From NCBI GenBank assembly GCA_030740135.1, contig JASLXW010000136.1:1-9107 (forward strand): DNA of 9,107 bases, in the 5' to 3' direction. Positions 7,032 to 9,107 of this stretch are shown here, piece after piece (position 1 is the first letter of the stretch; each line of letters begins with the position of its first letter). Both the position numbers and the translations under genes were made by a program. Under the pieces are notes generated by a model. It was not told the DNA's origin, did not search any database, and worked only from the letters and a program-made list of their open reading frames with translations. The DNA is from Nitrospinota bacterium. Lineage in GTDB: Bacteria > UBA8248 > JACPRG01.

Positions 7032-7235
7032 TCCGTTGCATGTCTCGATGAGGGCAATCATCTATCATTGTTTCCAAAAGAGGCCTGTCTCCGGTAGAAT
7101 CCATCCCAAGCAATTCGGGTCAGGAGAGAAAGGGAAATTGACCCCCGACGGGATTCGGGAATACCGATTTGGATCTTGCGTTCTAATGAGTATCGACCTG
7201 GGAATCGGGGGTTTACAACGAAGGGGGGGAAGACC

Positions 7236-8102
7236 ATGACCATCAAGATTCGGTTCACGAACGAGGGAACGGTCTTCACGCTTCCGTGGGACGTGGCCGC
7301 GCAAAACGGCTACTTCAAGGAAGAGGGCGTCGAAGCCGAGGTCTGGGACCCCGACCCGGCCCTCGCGCCGGCCCCGGTCTTCGAGCGGCCCGTGACGGTG
7401 GATTACGAGACGGGCGGCCTGGAGGCCTACAACAAGTGCGAGTGGGGGGTCATCAAGCGCGCGGCCGACGGCGAGCGGGGCGGATTGATCCTCTCGAAAC
7501 GCGAAAGCGTGGCCACCATGGCCATCTGCGTCCGGGGGGACGCTCCCCATCAACGCCTGGACGATCTCGCGGGTCTGCCCGTCGCCATCCAGGACCAGAC
7601 GGGCTCCCACTACACCGCCCTGAAGATGCTCGAAGGGCACGTTCCGGACGAGGAGGCCGTTGTCCGGCACATCGGCGGGCCGGTCCTCCGCACGCGCGCC
7701 CTGCTGGCCGGCGAGATTCCGGCGGCGAACCTGATGGAGCCCTTCATCAGCCTGGCCGAAAGCCGGGGCTGCCGGGTGATCGCCGAGACCAAGTATTGGG
7801 GGCTTCTCTACGCGACGGAGGACTACGACGACGCCTCCCGCGAGGCCATCTTCCGGGCGCTGCGCCGGGCGGTGGACGATATCCGGGGGGACCTCAAGCG
7901 GTATGCCGCCCTCCTCCTGCGGGACATCCCCGAGGACCTCAAGGACGGATTCACGGTGGACGCCCTCGACCTGAGAAGGCTGACGCACGTCTATCCGGAG
8001 CCTTATACGGAGAAAGAGTTCAACTGGGCGTCGGATTACATGAAAAAGCGGGGCCTGAAACCCGACCGGGAGGTCGAGTACACCGACGTGGTGAAGGTGT
8101 AA
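7236..8102 (+). CDS. NMT1/THI5-like substrate-binding-fold protein without signal peptide
   Basis: 288 residues with type II periplasmic-binding-protein features of the NMT1/THI5/SsuA group: AAQNGYFKEEGVEAEV near the N-terminus (the common 'GYF..EG.' entry), then ATMAICVRGDAPHQRLDDLAG (94-113, the usual 'v....i.s..DLkGk.va' segment), GSHYTALKMLEG (123-134) and LLAGEIPAANLMEPF (146-160). It starts with MTIKIRF at ATG 7236, with GGGGGGGA five bases upstream. Neither this start nor the in-frame ATG at 7176 encodes a signal peptide or lipobox, so the product should stay in the cytoplasm. No permease or ATPase gene follows; a terminator does. It may be an enzyme or ligand sensor of the fold rather than a transporter receptor. 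The CCCFC motif of yeast THI5 is not present, so HMP-phosphate synthase activity is not supported by motif. The ligand is unknown. Confidence 0.85.
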   Translation: MTIKIRFTNEGTVFTLPWDVAAQNGYFKEEGVEAEVWDPDPALAPAPVFERPVTVDYETGGLEAYNKCEWGVIKRAADGERGGLILSKRESVATMAICVRGDAPHQRLDDLAGLPVAIQDQTGSHYTALKMLEGHVPDEEAVVRHIGGPVLRTRALLAGEIPAANLMEPFISLAESRGCRVIAETKYWGLLYATEDYDDASREAIFRALRRAVDDIRGDLKRYAALLLRDIPEDLKDGFTVDALDLRRLTHVYPEPYTEKEFNWASDYMKKRGLKPDREVEYTDVVKV

Positions 8103-8125
8103 CCCCTTCGCCGCAGGCGTTCAGC

Positions 8126-8158
8126 GCCCTCTCCCCGCGCGGGAGGGGACGTTTTTTT
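8126..8158 (+). terminator. Rho-independent terminator after the THI5-like gene
   Basis: A GC-rich imperfect hairpin (CCCTCTCCCCGCGCGGGAGGGG, allowing G.T pairs and a small mismatch) is followed three bases later by seven T residues (8152-8158). It begins 24 bases after the stop codon and closes the plus-strand unit. The hairpin sequence resembles the dispersed CCCTCTCCC/GGGAGAGGG repeats found in many high-GC genomes. Confidence 0.78.
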
Positions 8159-8270
8159 ATTCAAGCGTGGCCGTCGATCTCGGAGCCCCTTAATATCAAG
8201 ATGCCAGAGCGCGCCGGGTCGTGCAAGTCCGAATGGAAAGGCGACCTCCGGGCGGACGTTTCCGAACGAC

Positions 8271-8807
8271 ATGGCTACAAGATCTTATATTGACCAAGTG
8301 GTTGACTCCGGCATTTCGCGGCGTATGCTTTGCGGTGTTCACCGAAGATTTACACTTGAAATTGGCTTGGAGGAAAATCTGCGTGCCGCCTGCAACCCTC
8401 GTCGGAACGGCTTGGTCATTTTCTTCGAGGACCGGCTCCCCGTTTCGCAGCTTTGGGAGACAAATACTCCCTCCCGACTCGCCGAATCCATGGATAACGT
8501 CTCCCTCGCCCTGTTCAACCTGTCGCAAAGCCTCCCCATCTGGCAGGGCCGCCAGTTCGAGGCCGCCGAGCCGGTTTCCGCTACGTCCCGAGCGGTCGTG
8601 GCCGCAGCCGCCCTCAGCCGGGAGAGAACAGCGGAGCTGGAGAACCGGCTGGCGACCGAGAAAAAAAGATTGAAGAGGGCGATCGATAGAGGAGACAACG
8701 TGACGGAGGCCTTGGCCCATTATTCGATTGGGCGGATCCTGCGCAATCTTGGACGGCTGGGGGAGGCCGAGGATTCGTTAAAAAGGTCTGTGGTGTTAAA
8801 TCGTTAA
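8271..8807 (+). pseudogene. TPR-repeat protein, N-terminal part, ended by an in-frame TAA
   Basis: 178 codons. Residues 1-110 are unrecognised (FEDRLPVSQLW; a polar stretch; SLALFNLSQSLPIWQGRQFEAA). Residues 110-147 look like a charged helix (ALSRERTAELENRL), followed by a TPR motif: ALAHYSIGRILRNLGRLGEAEDSLKRS. The frame then meets TAA at 8805-8807, yet the same frame continues at once with two more TPR units. The distance between equivalent Gly-Arg positions on either side of the stop is exactly 40 residues, the same as between the later repeats. I therefore read this as one gene interrupted by a nonsense change. No Shine-Dalgarno precedes ATG 8271, 8325 or 8490, so the start is uncertain and the 5' end may also be damaged or initiated from a non-ATG codon. 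The DNA is less GC-rich than the preceding genes (codons such as TTA, ATA, CTA and AAA), suggesting separate origin. TPR proteins scaffold protein complexes; no effector domain is visible here. Confidence 0.7.
8302..8329 (+). promoter_or_regulatory. Candidate sigma-70 promoter within the 5' end of the TPR reading frame
   Basis: TTGACT (8302-8307), a 16-base spacer, and TATGCT (8324-8329): five and four matches to the consensus hexamers. It lies inside the open frame that begins at 8271. If real, the true start of the TPR protein is further downstream, which would also explain why ATG 8271 lacks a ribosome binding site. Confidence 0.28.
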
Positions 8808-9107
8808 GCAGGATATGAAGTGGGAATCGCGGTGAATCTCAGGGAGATCGGGCGTCTTCGCGAGAGTGAGGGGAACTTGGAGGAGGCGTGGGAAATATAC
8901 GATGAATGCCTAGCGCTCCTGCGAGAAGCCGGGGACATTCAGGGGCAGAGTGTAGCACTCCACGATATGGGCCGTCTTCGCGCGCGTGAAGGGCAGTTAG
9001 TGGAGGCGTGGGAATTGTTCGAGGGATCCCTGGCGTTCGTGCGCGAGACGGGGGACATTCTAGAGCAGAGTATAACGTTACAGGACATGGGCCGTCTTCG
9101 CGCGGTT
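8808..9107 (+). CDS. TPR-repeat protein, downstream part (runs off the window)
   Basis: 100 codons in the same frame as the preceding fragment, open to the window end. Two and a half TPR units are visible: EIGRLRESEGNLEEAWEIYD, then DMGRLRAREGQLVEAWELFE, then DMGRLRAV. Each has the small-residue and aromatic pattern of TPR helices A and B, and the linker RE.GDI..QS of the 40-residue TPR_12-type repeats common in bacterial signalling and STAND/CHAT-associated proteins. Either this is the rest of a nonsense-interrupted gene, or it is translated separately: GTG 8820 has AGGA six bases upstream, directly after the TAA, and would permit reinitiation. Any C-terminal effector domain lies beyond the window. 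Confidence 0.75.
8851..9107 (+). repeat. 120-bp tandem coding repeats (TPR units)
   Basis: The block beginning GGCGTCTTCG at 8851 recurs as GCCGTCTTCG at 8971 and 9091, exactly 120 bases (40 codons) apart. Hand alignment of 8851-8970 with 8971-9090 gives 31 mismatches in 120 bases, about three quarters identity, so the units descend from fairly recent tandem duplication. A fourth, more diverged unit upstream shares the protein period but little DNA identity. Confidence 0.8.

Noticed and set aside
6441..7061. N-terminal extension of the hydroxylase frame up to 7061
   Set aside because: The frame is open, but the extra 207 residues are low-complexity and antisense to the well-supported yjbQ. 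GGAGG before ATG 6440 and the family's usual N-terminus set the start.
7154..7185. Possible TPP riboswitch upstream of the THI5-like gene (ACCGATTTGGATCTTGC resembles part of the thi-box)
   Set aside because: The essential CUGAGA element and the rest of the conserved core are missing, so the similarity is treated as chance.
7065..7988. 307-codon open frame on the minus strand
   Set aside because: Shadow of the THI5-like gene; composition mirrors its codon bias and it has no motif or ribosome binding site.
8221..8673. 150-codon plus-strand frame overlapping the TPR gene (alternative GTG 8383 with GGAGG nine bases upstream)
   Set aside because: Pro/Ser/Arg-rich out-of-frame product typical of a shadow; the overlapping frame contains a real TPR motif and continues into further repeats.

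Overview
The window reads as chromosomal DNA of a high-GC Gram-negative bacterium. The pointers are strongly G/C-biased third codon positions in most genes, a Sec-exported solute-binding protein, a liv-type (branched-chain amino acid family, HAAT) ABC transporter and a molybdenum hydroxylase. That mix is common in Desulfobacterota, Methylomirabilota/Rokubacteria-like and other proteobacterial soil or sediment lineages. The sequence alone does not settle the taxon.

Layout. Minus strand, read from right to left: a molybdopterin-binding hydroxylase subunit of the xanthine dehydrogenase/4-hydroxybenzoyl-CoA reductase family (6440-4155); a 267-bp leader and promoter region; then a liv-type operon of binding protein (3887-2616), LivH permease (about 2537-1665), LivM permease (1661-693) and an ATPase (693 to beyond base 1). 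Plus strand, diverging from the hydroxylase: a YjbQ/UPF0047 protein (6627-7031), then an NMT1/THI5-like binding-fold protein with no signal peptide (7236-8102), closed by a hairpin-plus-T-tract terminator. After the terminator the texture changes: a tetratricopeptide (TPR) gene in less GC-rich DNA runs off the right edge and carries an in-frame stop.

How the genes may work together. The liv genes form one tightly packed transcription unit (1-base overlap livM/ATPase, 2-base gap livH/livM) importing an unidentified small molecule. A hairpin after the binding-protein gene probably sets its excess over the membrane components. The hydroxylase lies upstream on the same strand and may act on a related, perhaps aromatic or heterocyclic, substrate, but it lacks its usual FeS and FAD partner genes here. 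The YjbQ plus THI5-like pair has a possible but unproven link to thiamine metabolism.

Most noteworthy points: (1) the ATPase looks like a LivG N-terminal two thirds joined to a LivF C-terminal third at the Walker B motif; (2) the TPR gene has a TAA exactly where its own later repeats have a conserved Glu codon, with the 40-residue period unbroken across it; (3) a strong hairpin between livK and livH that also argues for a different livH start; (4) an ATGT-N11-ACAT dyad in the divergent hydroxylase/yjbQ promoter region. No CRISPR, tRNA, rRNA, insertion sequence or clearly new defence system was seen.
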